Origin: Acorus gramineus
Lineage: Eukaryota; Streptophyta; Magnoliopsida; Acorales; Acoraceae
NCBI GenBank assembly: GCA_030737835.1
Contig: CM060853.1
Location: forward strand, 7,382,133 to 7,446,132
DNA: 64,000 nucleotides
Reading direction: 5' to 3'
Both the position numbers and the translations under genes were made by a program. Position 1 is the first letter of the stretch, and each line of letters starts with the position of its first letter. Below are positions 10,613 through 22,573 of this stretch, in pieces. The notes beneath the pieces are model-generated. The model ran no database searches and was not told the origin of the DNA. It saw only the letters and a program-made list of their open reading frames with translations.

Positions 10613-13600
10613 TTCTGTAAGTTGATCCATGCAATTCGTTAATATATATATATACTTCATTTTTTTATGAATATGTGTTTTATTACATGTATTATATATT
10701 TTTAGTAACATTATCTGTTATTGTTTGCATTATCACATTTTAGTTTTTTATGATCATGTGTGCGCCTCTCACATGTCAATGTTGGAAAGTTGATTATATA
10801 ACTATGTGGGTGACACGTGAATATCTGGTGCAGTTGCAGGTGAAATTTTATTTTATTTGGTGATGATTGCATGAGGATTTGAGGTTTATTATGATAATTT
10901 GATCACGTGTTGCATATAATTATTGGTCTGTGGGACCTGTATTTGGTGTCACTTGTGCCATTCAATATGAAACTATTAGTCATGGCAGGTTTTTTAATTC
11001 AATTTGAGTAGTGGTTCTTACATAAATAATTCATGTTGGGATTTTTATAATGAATTTTTCTGTAGATCATGGTAGGTGTTTGAATTCAATTTTGTGTAAT
11101 TGATCTCACATGAATAATTCATGTTGGGTATATATTTTTATTGAGCTTTTGTGTTATTTTTTAAAATATATGTCAGCTTGACAGTTGAAAGTTTAGTCTA
11201 GTAACTACTAAAATTCTGGTGGCCACATGATGTTTATGTAGTCATGCCATTCACCATGAATGCTGTAGATCATGGTATGTATTTGAATTCAATTTTAGTA
11301 GTTGATGTCACTTAAATAATTCATTTTTTTTTTTTTTAGTTTTTATTTAATTGTTCATAATAATCCACTAGTCTGAGTGTTAAATTTAGGTTAGTTTCAT
11401 ATTCAAATGCTGGTGGAAATTGTATGGTTTGTAAAAACTGTATGGTCATAGTGTAGAAGTCTTTTTAACTTTCCTGGTTCATATTTAAGTAATTAATGTG
11501 CACATTCTGGCCCATAATTAATTCAGATCTGGTACCATTTGTCAAATAACATGGCATGGGGAGAGTTCTATGACATATTTGCAATAGAGTTTTAGATGAA
11601 ACCGAGAACCTCTATGATGCATTGCAAGATTTTGTTGATCTTTCTTAACTAATGTTTCGACAAAAATTTTCAATGATGGTATCTCACCAAAAGTTAGAAG
11701 ACATCACATATTCCCTTGTCTCTAGTGACTGCTTTATTTTCTAGTTCACGGGACTTTACTCAATATGTTACAAGAGTACACCCATATATTGAACTTCCAA
11801 GCCCAAGTTTCTGATAACAAAGCTCATTGAGATGGAATACTCTTCTTCTTCAATGGTTTCACTTACCATGCTAAAGAGAACAGTTTTCAGTTCAGGTATC
11901 ATCTAAGACATGTTTGTGTAACCATTGGATCAGATTTCTATTGTGAAACCGAATTATGGGTATAGATTTGATTGTGTGATGTGGATGATTAAAACAATGA
12001 TGGAATACATTGTTGGGTAAAACCGTGAAAGAGATTTTACAATCTTTAACTAGAAAGTTTTTGTTGACAAAAGCAGAAAAGCTGTATCACATTGGAGTAT
12101 TGGCGTGTTTATTAAATATGCATCCTTTTTTTAATCATTAGTAGCTAGACTGAATATCTTGGATTAATCAGGTATAAGGCAACAAATGCCAATTTTGGGC
12201 TTTTTTATTTTGTGATGTTGTCAATCTCAATTTGGGAGAAAGAAGGGAGGATTTAACAGTTTAACAGCTTACAGTTTCCACTAAATGGATTCCATTGAAG
12301 TATTTATCAATAGTGAATTCCAGAAGTGGTGAACTTCATCTCTACCAGTAAAAGCATTCTGCAGGTTTATACAAGTGCAATAGTTGAGATTTTTTTTTGT
12401 TACCAGCAATCTTTAATTTGAATCCCTGCTCATTAATTCACTATGATCAAATACATAGGCCAGTCTGGAACTAATTCTGCAAAATTATTTTTTAGATTAG
12501 AAGTTCTGAACTATTTATTTTTGTAACTCTAGTTTTTGGTTTCAGATTTTGGTTTTCATGTGTGTGTAACTGCTATGGAAAATGCTCGTTGAGAGCAGCT
12601 TTTTATGAAAGACTTGTTTTTGAAAATTAGTTCCAAAGGGGGCCTTTGAGTAGAGATTTTTTCCATGATGTCACTAATCAGAGTTTGCGCACATATCTTA
12701 TGATACCTGATCCTCAAAAAACAAAATTCAGCATTGAAATCTATAAGCATAATAAAGAAGAGCGCATTGCGAGGACCTGGGGAACAACAGCCCCTGGTCT
12801 TCCATACGTTGAAGAAACAATTGCAAAAGCCGGGCATTGGCTTATCGGAGGTGATCTAGAGGTCATAGAGCCGATCAAGTACAATGATGGACTTGATCAG
12901 TACCGGCTTTCTCCTGCCCAACTTCGTGAAGAGTTCACTCGTCGCAACGCAGATGCAGTGTTCGCATTTCAGCTAAGGAACCCCATCCACAACGGGCATG
13001 CTTTGCTGATGACAGACACCCGTCGGCGTCTCCTGGAGATGGGATACAAGAATCCTATCCTCTTGCTTCACCCCTTGGGAGGCTATACCAAAGCAGATGA
13101 TGTGCCACTTAGTTGGCGAATGAAGCAACATGAAAAGGTTGTTATTCTCTCCTTGCATCCTGTTAAGTTTTAGTAGTTCAGATTTGTTGGAATTCTTTAA
13201 GGGTTCTTGCTCTCACAGTTAAACTGCTCATTGTTTCTGCATTCTAGTATTTTATAGTGATGTTATGAATGAGATATAGTTATGACTTTACTGTAAGACA
13301 TAGTTGATAGTTGCAATTCAAAACAAATACATTATTTGCAACATATTAACCTGAGCAGGGAGGAATGATGTCTGGAAAAATTTATTTTAAATAATTTGAT
13401 GTCCCAAACCATTAAAGCAGTGTTGTATCATGATTAGACAAAATTTTATTGGCACGGGCATGTCCTCAACGCTTTTATATCGAAAAAAAAAATCTGTCTT
13501 TTCATCTTCAGTTTGAGCTGTTTGTGTTTTGTGTATACTTTAGGTCTCATTTGATAATGGTATATTAACTGGTGCAATCATGGCATAAAGCTGAATTGGT

Positions 13601-15794
13601 ATTCTAATACCATTTGACAACAATGATATTTGGAATCTCTATGTTTTTAGAATATCATTTTTAATCCTTAAACTGTGGTTTAACTTGTCTGCCTGAGATG
13701 TACCATTTTTTTTACCCCCTAGTATTATAGATAAAGTACATATCTTTGCATAAAATATTAATTAAAAATAGGTGCATCAATCAACCCTTTCATCTCTTTT
13801 ATATTTCCATACATTTCACTTAGTGCAAAATGGTATTTGAAAAAAGATATACAACCAAAAATGGTTTATATAAATGACTAACTTATTAAGTTACCAAAGA
13901 TGAAAGTGTGTTTAGTTCATGCATATTACAACAATATCTTATATTATTATGTATCTAGCCAAAAAAAAAAAAAAAATCATAATCCACTGCCAAAGGAGGC
14001 CTTAATGAATTTCTATCAATTTAGATTTTCCATATTTACCTTACATAGTATAATGTTTCGCAAAGTTCTACGTGTAGAATGTTTCATCAGGTTTGAGGCA
14101 ACAATCGTATGAACATTGAACATGTTCCATGTTTCTTTTAGTTAAACTAATAATAGTTCATAAAGTACACAGCATGTATATCTTGCATTGAATTATTTGA
14201 GCTTGATTATGTAGGTACTTGAAGATGGTGTTCTGAATCCAGAGACAACAGTGGTTGCAATCTTCCCATCCCCCATGCATTATGCTGGCCCAACTGAAGT
14301 ACAGTGGCATGCCAAGGCTCGTATAAATGCCGGTGCCAATTTTTATATTGTTGGTAGAGACCCTGCTGGTATGAGCCACCCTGTTGAGAAAAGAGATCTC
14401 TATGATGCAGATCATGGTAAGAAGGTTTTGGCTATGGCCCCTGGACTCCAAAAGTTAAACATCCTTCCATTCAAGGTATGCTGAGACTCAAAATCATTTC
14501 TTTTACCCATTATAATTTAGGACACTAATACAGTAATTTTTAAGGCCCCATTTACAGTCTCCATGTCACTAATGCGGTATATGAAATTGTCTGACACAAT
14601 ATTTACTCCACAATGTCATTCACTATTTGTAAAAAATGTAAAAATATATCCATTCCATTCATGCTAGTATGTACAATGTTTATTTTTATGAATTAATGTA
14701 TTTGGTTAGTCAAGTATACACTTCAAAAAACTTTAAAACTTGTGTTGACTGCAAAGGGGGGTTGCAAAGAGGACTGCACATAACACTGCTCTATAACTAG
14801 CATTACACTTGTCTGCTTTCAAACAACATTTCTTTAAGGTACTTTTTTTTTTTTTTTTTCTGTTTTTCAAGTATTTCTTATGTTTGTTTACATCATCTCA
14901 AAATGAATCAAATCTTTGTTTCTGTTTGGATTTATTTTTTAAAAAAACATTTTTTTCATATAAGTTGGTCTCAACCAACTTTTTCATCAAAGCTGCTTTC
15001 AACCAACAATCTCCATAAAAATCACAACATCAAATAAAATCTAAAGTACCAAAAAACACAATTGGAACCAATTAGTTGAAAAACCGATTTTACAAAAGCA
15101 GAATCATTTTGATAATTGGCTCCAAAGGGGACTTTGTCTGATTAAATTCTCTATACATTGCATTTCGGATAAAGAAGGTGAATATTTATTCTCTGTGCAG
15201 CAATCAGGCCTCTACCTTATAACACTTCCATAAATCTGGTCTCCTCTTCGTATTCAAGGCTTATTTTAATTCTTTTCTGGAAATCTCAGTCTGCATCTTT
15301 CATTTGTGAACTCAGGTGGCTGCCTATGACAAGACGCAGAGGAAAATGGCATTCTTTGATCCATCAAGGCCCCAAGATTTTCTTTTCATATCAGGCACCA
15401 AGGTAGCTTTTTCTTCCCACTTATCACTAATTGCATTCTTCCCGAGCTTATGATCCAAATGTAAACATCACAGGTTTACACAGCAGTATATTAACAGTTT
15501 TAAAACGTGCTTTGGTGTATAAGTGATGTGCTTATACATAAGCACAAACTATTCTCTCTCGTCAGATGATGTGAGACTAAACCACGATGCTCATCTCATA
15601 TCACCTCATCCTACTTTAGAGTCTATTTAAAAGTTTTCTGATTTGCTTTATAGATGAGAACCCTGGCGAAGAATCGGGAGAACCCTCCGGATGGGTTTAT
15701 GTGCCCAGGTGGATGGAAAGTCCTCGTCGATTACTATGATAGTCTGGATCAGTTGGAGAAGGACAAAAAGCTTCGTGAAACTGTCCCAGCTTAG
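9955..15794 (+). CDS. APS: ATP sulfurylase (sulfate adenylyltransferase), probably plastidic
   Basis: Exons are 9955-10415, 12732-13137, 14215-14475, 15316-15402 and 15654-15794. All junctions are GT-AG and phases join to give 451 aa, close to the usual plant length of about 460-480. The enzyme makes adenosine 5'-phosphosulfate (APS) and pyrophosphate from ATP and sulfate, the first step of sulfate assimilation. Visible signatures are [16 protein letters not shown], the nucleotide-binding [14 protein letters not shown] (HxxH), [34 protein letters not shown], and a C-terminal FISGTKMRTLAKN...[14 protein letters not shown]. The first ~30 residues ([19 protein letters not shown], then an Arg-rich stretch) look like a short chloroplast transit peptide. 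This is inferred, and dual targeting cannot be excluded. Exon 1 is very GC-rich while later exons are near 45-50% GC. Exon 1 carries a miR395 target site (10231-10251). Intron 1 is 2.3 kb. Confidence 0.97.
10231..10251 (+). promoter_or_regulatory. miR395 target site in ATP sulfurylase exon 1
   Basis: The 21 bases from GAGTTCCTCC to AACACTTCAT are complementary to the plant microRNA miR395 as I remember its sequence. There is one G:U wobble and one mismatch opposite the first miRNA base. miR395 is known to be induced by sulfate starvation and to cleave plastidic ATP sulfurylase (APS) and SULTR2;1 transcripts. The site encodes EFLQTLHF in the protein and lies at the place known for Arabidopsis APS genes. 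Cleavage would be expected opposite miRNA positions 10-11. Confidence 0.88.
10416..12731 (+). other. ATP sulfurylase intron 1 (2.3 kb)
   Basis: A T-rich intron with GTGAGT donor and TTCAG acceptor. It holds a (TTTA)n run (about 10583-10612) and several short related phrases with AATTCATGTTGGG and GATCATGGTAGGT around 11030-11300. These look like small local duplications. No other gene is seen inside. Confidence 0.6.
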
Positions 15795-16676
15795 AAGCTT
15801 GTGGAATGTAAAGACTATGTTTCCCATCTGGGAAGCTCTGCTCACATGTGCTGCTGTAAATTTATGAAGCCGTTGTACTGAATTTGTGAAGATTGTGATA
15901 AAACATATTTCAAGCTTGTGAGGGTTGCATGCCCCTCTAAGTAGATGCTGTCTGAAGTTGCTTGTGCTTGCTTATTTGCCTGTATTTTGAATGAATATAA
16001 GTTGACAAGGGTGTTTTTCCTGTAAACAAAATGTGTGTTTATATGACATGTAAGAATCCCTCGTTAAATTCCATTGTTCAATGTTTAACAACACCCACTG
16101 CAAAACAAGCTTCATCTCATCAATGTATTCCTACTGAAATCAGTTTCAGAATCAAGAGAGCTTTTCAAAAAATGTGACAGGAAAGAGTCAGTGCCCAAAG
16201 GAGTAAGCTATGCAGTAGCAGAAGGGGGATGCTTAACCATTTATTTTTGTTAATTCAAGTGGAATGTAGTAAATCGGCTACTTGTTAAGTTTTAATATTG
16301 AAAAATGTTAGGGACAGTCCATGGGATAATCCATGCATGTTTTGTGTTTTTTTAAATAGTAAAGATGCATATGCTTTGATAAAAAATGTATAACCCTTCA
16401 TTATGAATTGAATGAAACTATTTTTTAGTAAATGTAAAAAAATTTAACAAGGTATATACATTATTTAAGAAGATATATATCTTGCTTGATGGCTATAGAG
16501 TTATATGGATCGTTCGCAGCACCTCTTTAATATTTGTCATTGGATTTGTCAAATTTTTTGATAATGTGTATATGTGCATGAATCATTGCATAATTCACAA
16601 TTTAATGATATATGAACATAACATGTGAATTACGTGGATCGAAGGAGAACCGATCATGTAGAACCAATTATTCGTA
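15795..16676. other. 3' flank of ATP sulfurylase plus a MITE fragment
   Basis: The 3' UTR probably extends to about 16000-16030, where AATGAATATAAG and similar A-rich signals occur. About 16306-16500 shares phrases with repeats near 24030, 36340 and 62400: TTTTTTTAAATAGTAA, then GCTTTGATAAAAA, then GAATTGAATGAA. It is probably a diverged copy of the same AT-rich MITE family. Confidence 0.45.
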
Positions 16677-17801
16677 GGGGACGGTTATTTAAACCCCTGT
16701 TTAGTGGAAAGCCACCCCAATTGGAAAGCCACCCATCCAATTTTTTAGAACCTATAAAACCACCCCGACTAAATGCTATTGCGTAAAACCACCCCTACCG
16801 ACCACACCCCATTTTGAACCAAGCCCACTCTCTATACTGTTCGACAAATGTAGTGTCGACCGATGCTACATACGTCGACACTTCTTGTGTCGAACTGAAG
16901 GGTTACACAAATATATTTTTTTTGTTATAATATCGGCACATGTATTGTCGATATGTGTTAAATATGTTGCCAAGCGGAGTGTCGATACTGGTAGATTATT
17001 GAAAAATAAAAAGAGTTATGATTTTCAAACTAACATCTTCTTCTTGTTTTTTTTTGTGTTATATTTTGTCTTTTGAAATCCTCGTTGATCAATGATTTTG
17101 ATTCATTTCCTAATTATTAGTTTGATATACTTTATTTTTTTATCTATATTCAAACCAGGCTGGCAATATAAACTAACAAGGATTTTTATTCAAATATGTG
17201 ATTGATGTTAGTTTAAAAAGCATAACTCTTTTATTTTGTGTGTATATAACTCTTAATTTCTTGTATATGATTAAGTATTTACTTAATTTTTTACAGTGTA
17301 GTATGACTCTCAAGGAACGTATTCGACCTACAACTTTCAATCGAAAAAATTATTCTAAGGACATGACATCGAGTTCTCGAGATGATGAAGTTCAAGCATA
17401 TCCATAAGAAGTAACTTGCAATTATCTGTTGGTATCGACACTATCATTGTTGACCATTATCATTTTTCTCGACATCTTATATGTTGACCGATATTTATTT
17501 TTTTATTTTTCAATAATCTGCTAGTATCGACATTCCGCTTGGCGACATATTTAACACATATCGACAATACATGTATCGATATTATAACAAAAAAATGTTT
17601 GTGTAACCCTTCAGTTCGACATTAGAAGTGTTGACGTATATAGAATTGATCGACACTACGTTTGTCGAACGGTACAGGGGGTGGGCTTAGTTCAAAATGG
17701 GGTGTGATCGGTAGGGGTGGTTTTCTTTTGGTTTCGAGTGCATAAAAACGATTAATCACGGGGTGGTTTTCTAATTGAATGGGGTGGGTATATAACTCCC
17801 C
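16677..17801. mobile_element. Mutator-like (TIR-MULE) non-autonomous element with about 300-bp TIRs
   Basis: The left arm (16677 to about 17005) and right arm (about 17498-17801) are inverted copies over about 300 bases. Both contain ATCACACCCCATTTTGAAC-like sequence, then TAGTGTCGAYC, then CGAACTGAAGGGTTACACAA, then TTGTTATAATATCGRYACAT, and then GATTATTGAAAAATAAAAA at the inner edge. The element begins GGGGACGGTTAT and ends ATAACTCCCC. Flanks are ttattcgta (16668-16676) and ttcttcgta (17802-17810), matching at 8 of 9 positions. The 490-base core is AT-rich with no transposase. TGTCGA/TCGACA words recur through both arms. Confidence 0.87.
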
Positions 17802-17911
17802 TTCTTCGTAGGGAACATCTATCCCCACCACTGAGAAATTATTTTGGGTGGTGGGAGAATAGGGGAGCGTGGTAGGAGGTGCAATAGAGCAGTGAGCGGA
17901 GGGGGTGGTTG

Positions 17912-18155
17912 TGACACCCGGCTAGTTGAGGGAGTTGTAGGTCAGGATAGTCAAGAGACCCAACAATTCTAAGAGACTCATGAATTGGGTATTTGGGTGG
18001 GGTGAGGGTGAGATATTTAGTTTCACATCGCCTAATGGAATGAGATAATATGTGCTTAAAACATAGCTCTTATACACCAGGATACATTTTAAAACCGTGA
18101 GCCCATTAAAGAACAAAACAGATAATTTATTGTTGTGTAAGTCTGAAACGTTACA
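17912..18155 (+). mobile_element. Solo-LTR-like fossil of an LTR retrotransposon or TRIM
   Basis: The block runs from TGACACCCGGC to CGTTACA. It contains the TTTCACATCGCCTAATGG and AAACCGTGAGCCCATTAAAG patterns that I know from LTRs of short plant LTR retrotransposons. The TG...CA ends and length of about 244 bp fit a solitary LTR. No second LTR or internal region is next to it. It is an old fossil. Family assignment is not firm. Confidence 0.5.
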
Positions 18156-19190
18156 ACGAATCAACGATGGGTGGAGGTGGTTGGAGGAGGGTGAGGGGGA
18201 AGAGAGAGAAAACGAGGGATAAAGAGAGGGAGAGAGGTTGGGAAGGGGGCGGCGGAAGTTAGGGAAGGAGAGAGAGAGAGAGAGGGGGGGGGGGGAGTCC
18301 GCCTTCTCCACTCGCTGCCCACCTCCACCCCGCCTCCCTCTCCGCCCTCTGTCACCCTTCTCCCATATGTCTTCCACTGCCCTCTCCTTAGCCTCTCTCT
18401 TTCTCTCTCTCCCCTTCCCCTTCCCAGTGTCCTCCGCTCAATACACCCCCCCCTCCGCCTGTCGTCCGCCATGAACTCCTACCCCCCTTCTCTCTCTCTC
18501 TCTCTCTTCTCCCATTCCTCTTATTGTCTCCACTACCCAAAAAAATTCTGTATGATGGGGACAGAGGTTTCATAGGTGGGAGTATATATTCCTGGCCCAT
18601 AAAAAGTCATTTGGCTGCCCTTGCATGCTAGAAGTGGGGGTACACTACAAGTGATGACACATGATGATTAAACTAGACACTAATCACTATTTGATCATAT
18701 TTGTTAAAGTGTTAAATTATATATGTATTATATTATTGTGTTATACGTATAAATATGATTCTGCACTATCATTTAAAGGCTCCAAGAGAAGAGAGCCTAC
18801 CTAGCCACAACGAAAGGCTCGCGTCCATGCCTACGAGTCCGACGTCCCATCCATGGAAGTCGATGATTCAAAGGCATGCATTCCACGTCCTATCTGATCT
18901 TATCTCAACTCGCCGGGTCTCATCTTTGCCATCCAAAACTCCTCCCCATAGAAGAACTCATGTGAGCAAAGAAAAAATTTGTGAGTATCAAGAGTCCTCC
19001 CCTCAATTGGAACAGAGAAGAAGAAAGAAATTTTTTTGTGGATCTATGATTTTTTAGATGCACTAATACCATGTTAGAATAAAATAGATAAAATAATAAT
19101 GAAAACATGAATTCTATTGGAGAGAGATTCAAGCCCTTCTAGGTATGTAATATAACACTTTTAACAATATTTTTAATCTCAAGACATCTT
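18156..19190. other. CT/GA-rich low-complexity block and unassigned sequence
   Basis: The stretch 18170-18520 is a purine-rich then pyrimidine-rich low-complexity block, with (GA)n and G runs near 18267-18297 and CT runs near 18490-18510. Open frames across it are a product of base composition. The segment 18770-18970 has more balanced composition but no recognisable gene. Phrases near 19060-19140 vaguely resemble LTR-retrotransposon ends but are not called. Confidence 0.4.
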
Positions 19191-20620
19191 TCATAATAAA
19201 GCATATCACTTATTCAGAGCTTTTGCTGAAAATTTTGATTCTTCCTTTAGAATAACTAACCCTTGAAAAGCTTCAGACTTGAGCTTTCATTAGTCATTCA
19301 AACTGCACAATTTATATCACTGGTATGATACAAAATGGGCAATCAAAAGGCATGGTGATGACTTCAGGTTTCAATGCTACTTCTAGCATCGGAGAAGCAT
19401 TGAAAACCGAAGTGGTAGATCTAATGAACAATGAGCCAGAAGACCTCACAAGCATGATTACTTCTTAATGTGAAGATGGTTTTGAATATGATGCTTCAGT
19501 TGAGAGACTTGATAAATGTGTTGTGGAGAGTGTGTGAACTCTATCTGTTTGTTGTCCTTTCGGTTTGAAGTGTTACTATCACAAGGAGTTTGACTGTGTA
19601 TTTTGTGAGACTTTCGTTGAAAAACGTGAACACCAATGCGGGGTGAATGAGGTCTTAAAGAAATAGTCTACCTCTAACCTCAGTCTTCATCTTGTTCAGA
19701 ATAAATCGGTCTCTTCAAATCATTATGATTTGTTCTTCTTCACTTAGTTCTTAGTACTATAGTTTATTATTAAGTAGTGATTACTATATACACACATATA
19801 TAGAACTATTATGGTGTATTTAGCATTAGGATTTGCCATTAAATTCTGTTTTGACCTTAACAAAGTTCTCTTCATAGAAGTTGTTCACTTCCTCTCTCCT
19901 TTGGATATCTTGTTATTAACCTTAGTTGCCCCAAGAGGCACCCCAACTTTTGTGGACGGGGAAAGACCTATATTATGGTAGGCTAAAATTTTTGTGGGCA
20001 AAATTTATTTATTTTTTTTAGGGAAAACTATAAACATTGTTTAAACACGATTTAAACGTTTTATGCATTTTAAACACTATTTAAGCGTGGTCTTCAAGGG
20101 GTTCCATTGGTTTGAAGAACTGCAATTGTGTAATTGCACCATGGAAGAGGTGCCTCGAACAACCATTATAACTTCCAATCTCCTGCTCTAAATACCACCT
20201 GAATCAGCGTTTTTTGCTCATCGATTCATTCACGGCATTCGAGTTTCCACTGCAGTTCATTGAATCCATACATTCCTATCATTAAGAGAGAGTGTCAACA
20301 CAGTCAGTTCGCTGTCCCTTTGATTTTTAAAGTGCTATTGTAAGGAATTCGATCATTGTATCATGGGAGAATTTGGTCAAAAACCGTAAACACCAGCGCC
20401 GAGTGAATATGGCCTAAAAGACATAGAGTCCAACTCTAGCCTCAGTCTTCATCTCATTCATAACATATCAATCTCTTCAAATCAGTGCACTTTGTTTTTC
20501 TTGACTTAGTTCTTAGTACTATAGTTTATTATTTAGGTAGTGAATAGTGATTACTATATATATATACACACACACTTATATGTAAAACTATTACAGTGTA
20601 TGTAACGATTTATCATTAAG
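19190..20620 (+). pseudogene. Decayed, internally duplicated coding-like relic
   Basis: About 19340-19665 reads in one frame as protein-like sequence (NGQSKGMVMTSGF, later SVERLDKCVV, then CVFCETFVEKREHQCG) broken by in-frame stops. The block about 19550-19835 is repeated, diverged, at about 20305-20612. Both copies hold a GTGAACACCARYGC-type phrase, a CCTCAGTCTTCATCT phrase, CTTAGTTCTTAGTACTATAG and a TA/CA microsatellite. I do not recognise the family. It could be the 3' end of a host gene with its 3' UTR, duplicated in tandem, or part of a transposon. The Cys-rich CVFC...C pattern hints at a zinc-binding segment, but that is speculative. Confidence 0.3.
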
Positions 20621-22560
20621 TACTATTTTGTATACTTAAACGCTTACTATTTTCCAAGATAAGTAAAATACTAACCACCCTAACATAATATCTCTTAACA
20701 AGACAGAACTGATGTGTTTTAAGACCTTATTTTTGTATGAAAATTTTATGGGTTGAAATGGAGAGAGACCTATTCAATGTCATGGAAAGCAGGGGCATGA
20801 CACCTGGTGATCATTGCTCCCTCTAGTGTTGGAACAATATACAGGCCAAGTTCTCTGTCTTAAAAAATCCAGCGAGTCCCTTCCCGTAAGTCAAGTTGTC
20901 AAAGTTTTGATGCATCATGCATGGAAAGAGAATGATTATCATTTTTGACCTAAGGTATAACCAGGTCAATGGAAGAAACTAAGGCCAAGTTTCTCTAATA
21001 TTTTGATTTTATTTTATTTTGAGATTGACTGACATGGATTAGGGGTCGATGATTGATTGTGTCAAATTGATAATGTTTAAATAACAAATATGGAGTATTG
21101 CAGAACAATTTCTTCTTCATTGACCACCATGTTATTGGTCCGAATCAACCTTAGTGACAAAAGCAGTGACTTCATATATAATGTTAGGACATGAAAAAAG
21201 GAATTAGGATTTGTATAGAAATTAGAGTTTTGACGTGCAAATTTTTCATAATATCGACTTAGCAATTCCAATTTTGTCCATTTCAACTTATGTAGGAAAG
21301 TAACTGGAAAATCATATATTTCCCAAAGTTCATGCGCAGTGATCCCATTTTGGTTATCTAATACTCTGAATTACTGATTAATTCGCGTTTTAAATATGAC
21401 TTTTCTGTTAAAATTTAATACTAATTTAAATCACATCCCATTATACAATATATGGTTTATTTAATAATTTGCATATTAATTGAACTAAAAAATATTTAAT
21501 TCACAATGCATATTTTACTTCTGAAACAAAACTAAAACCAAAAGAGGAAAAGATGCTCAATTAAGATTTGCTACTGGATTTTAGTGTTAATTATTGATGA
21601 TTTTACATGGATTTAAATATTATAACTTGTACTCACAAGTTTTTGTAATATTTTGATATTTTATGTATCATTTGGAAGACCATGATTTGCATGTCATGTT
21701 TTTTTTTTTATTGTTTTTTGGAACTTTATCTGAATTATACCGAATCGCCAATTTTTTCCATTGCCAAATTATTTCCTATTATCAGATTTGTAACAAAGCA
21801 ATAAAATGCTGCTGTTAAGGCAGAACATGATGCAAAGTTATAACAAAAATGTGGTTTCTGTGCTTTTCAGATTATTGAAACTTTTTATCACAATGTTTTT
21901 AAGGTCGTCTCCACAATTCAAAGACCAAGTTGAAATAATTCCTTAATTAGGCTCTGGGCTCTATTCTTGTCTCTCTGTTTACAATCAAACCTATCAAATT
22001 TGAACCATTTGATGTCATCCATTGAAAGAAAATGTTAAAGATCTGTCTAGGCAAACCAAGCTTGGGGTTAGACGGTTAGCACCCCCTATCCAGAATCAAA
22101 TCTTGGGACACTGATTTTTTTTTAAAAAAAGATATGTCTATTTTGTAACCTTGTTTGTATTCAGTACACTTTTTGAATTACATGCTTTTATAAAGAAAAA
22201 AATTGAAGTACTTACTTATATGAACTGAGACATAATTTTACGTTTTAATAATATAGTATATATATGTAATAGTGAAATATATATTGTATAAGGCGATTTC
22301 ATTTATTGCATTAGTGATGTGATAATTGCAAATAGATAAAAAAAAATTATTTTGGACCATACATTTGATGAAATTCTTTTGGACCATACAAACTTATAGG
22401 CAAGATATTCATCAGTAAGAAATAGAAAAGTTGGGAAGATTATTGCAGCAATTTGTGACAGTTAAAAACATTAAGGAACAAGAATGACAAGGTTCAGCCT
22501 AATCAATCTAATTCATGGAAGAAACAAAATTAAAAATGAATTTGTTTCATTTTTGCTTCG
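20621..22560. other. Intergenic DNA, nothing recognised
   Basis: AT-rich sequence between the duplicated relic and the 3' end of the calmodulin-like gene. No convincing exon, tRNA or bounded repeat was found. The final ~150 bases before 22574 probably include the 3' UTR of the calmodulin-like gene. Confidence 0.4.
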
Positions 22561-22573
22561 GTGATCACTTCAG

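Noticed and set aside
18161-18600. Several overlapping frames of 70-150 codons
   Set aside because: Produced by GA/CT low-complexity sequence, giving Arg/Glu or Ser/Pro/Leu runs.
19040-19190. Words recalling an LTR retrotransposon end
   Set aside because: Too short, and no paired terminal repeat or internal region is adjacent.
22055-22115. Phrase resembling a tRNA-derived SINE promoter (GGTTAGACGGTTAGCACC...AATCAAATCTTGGG)
   Set aside because: The B-box-like word is too diverged and no matching 3' end or duplication is visible.
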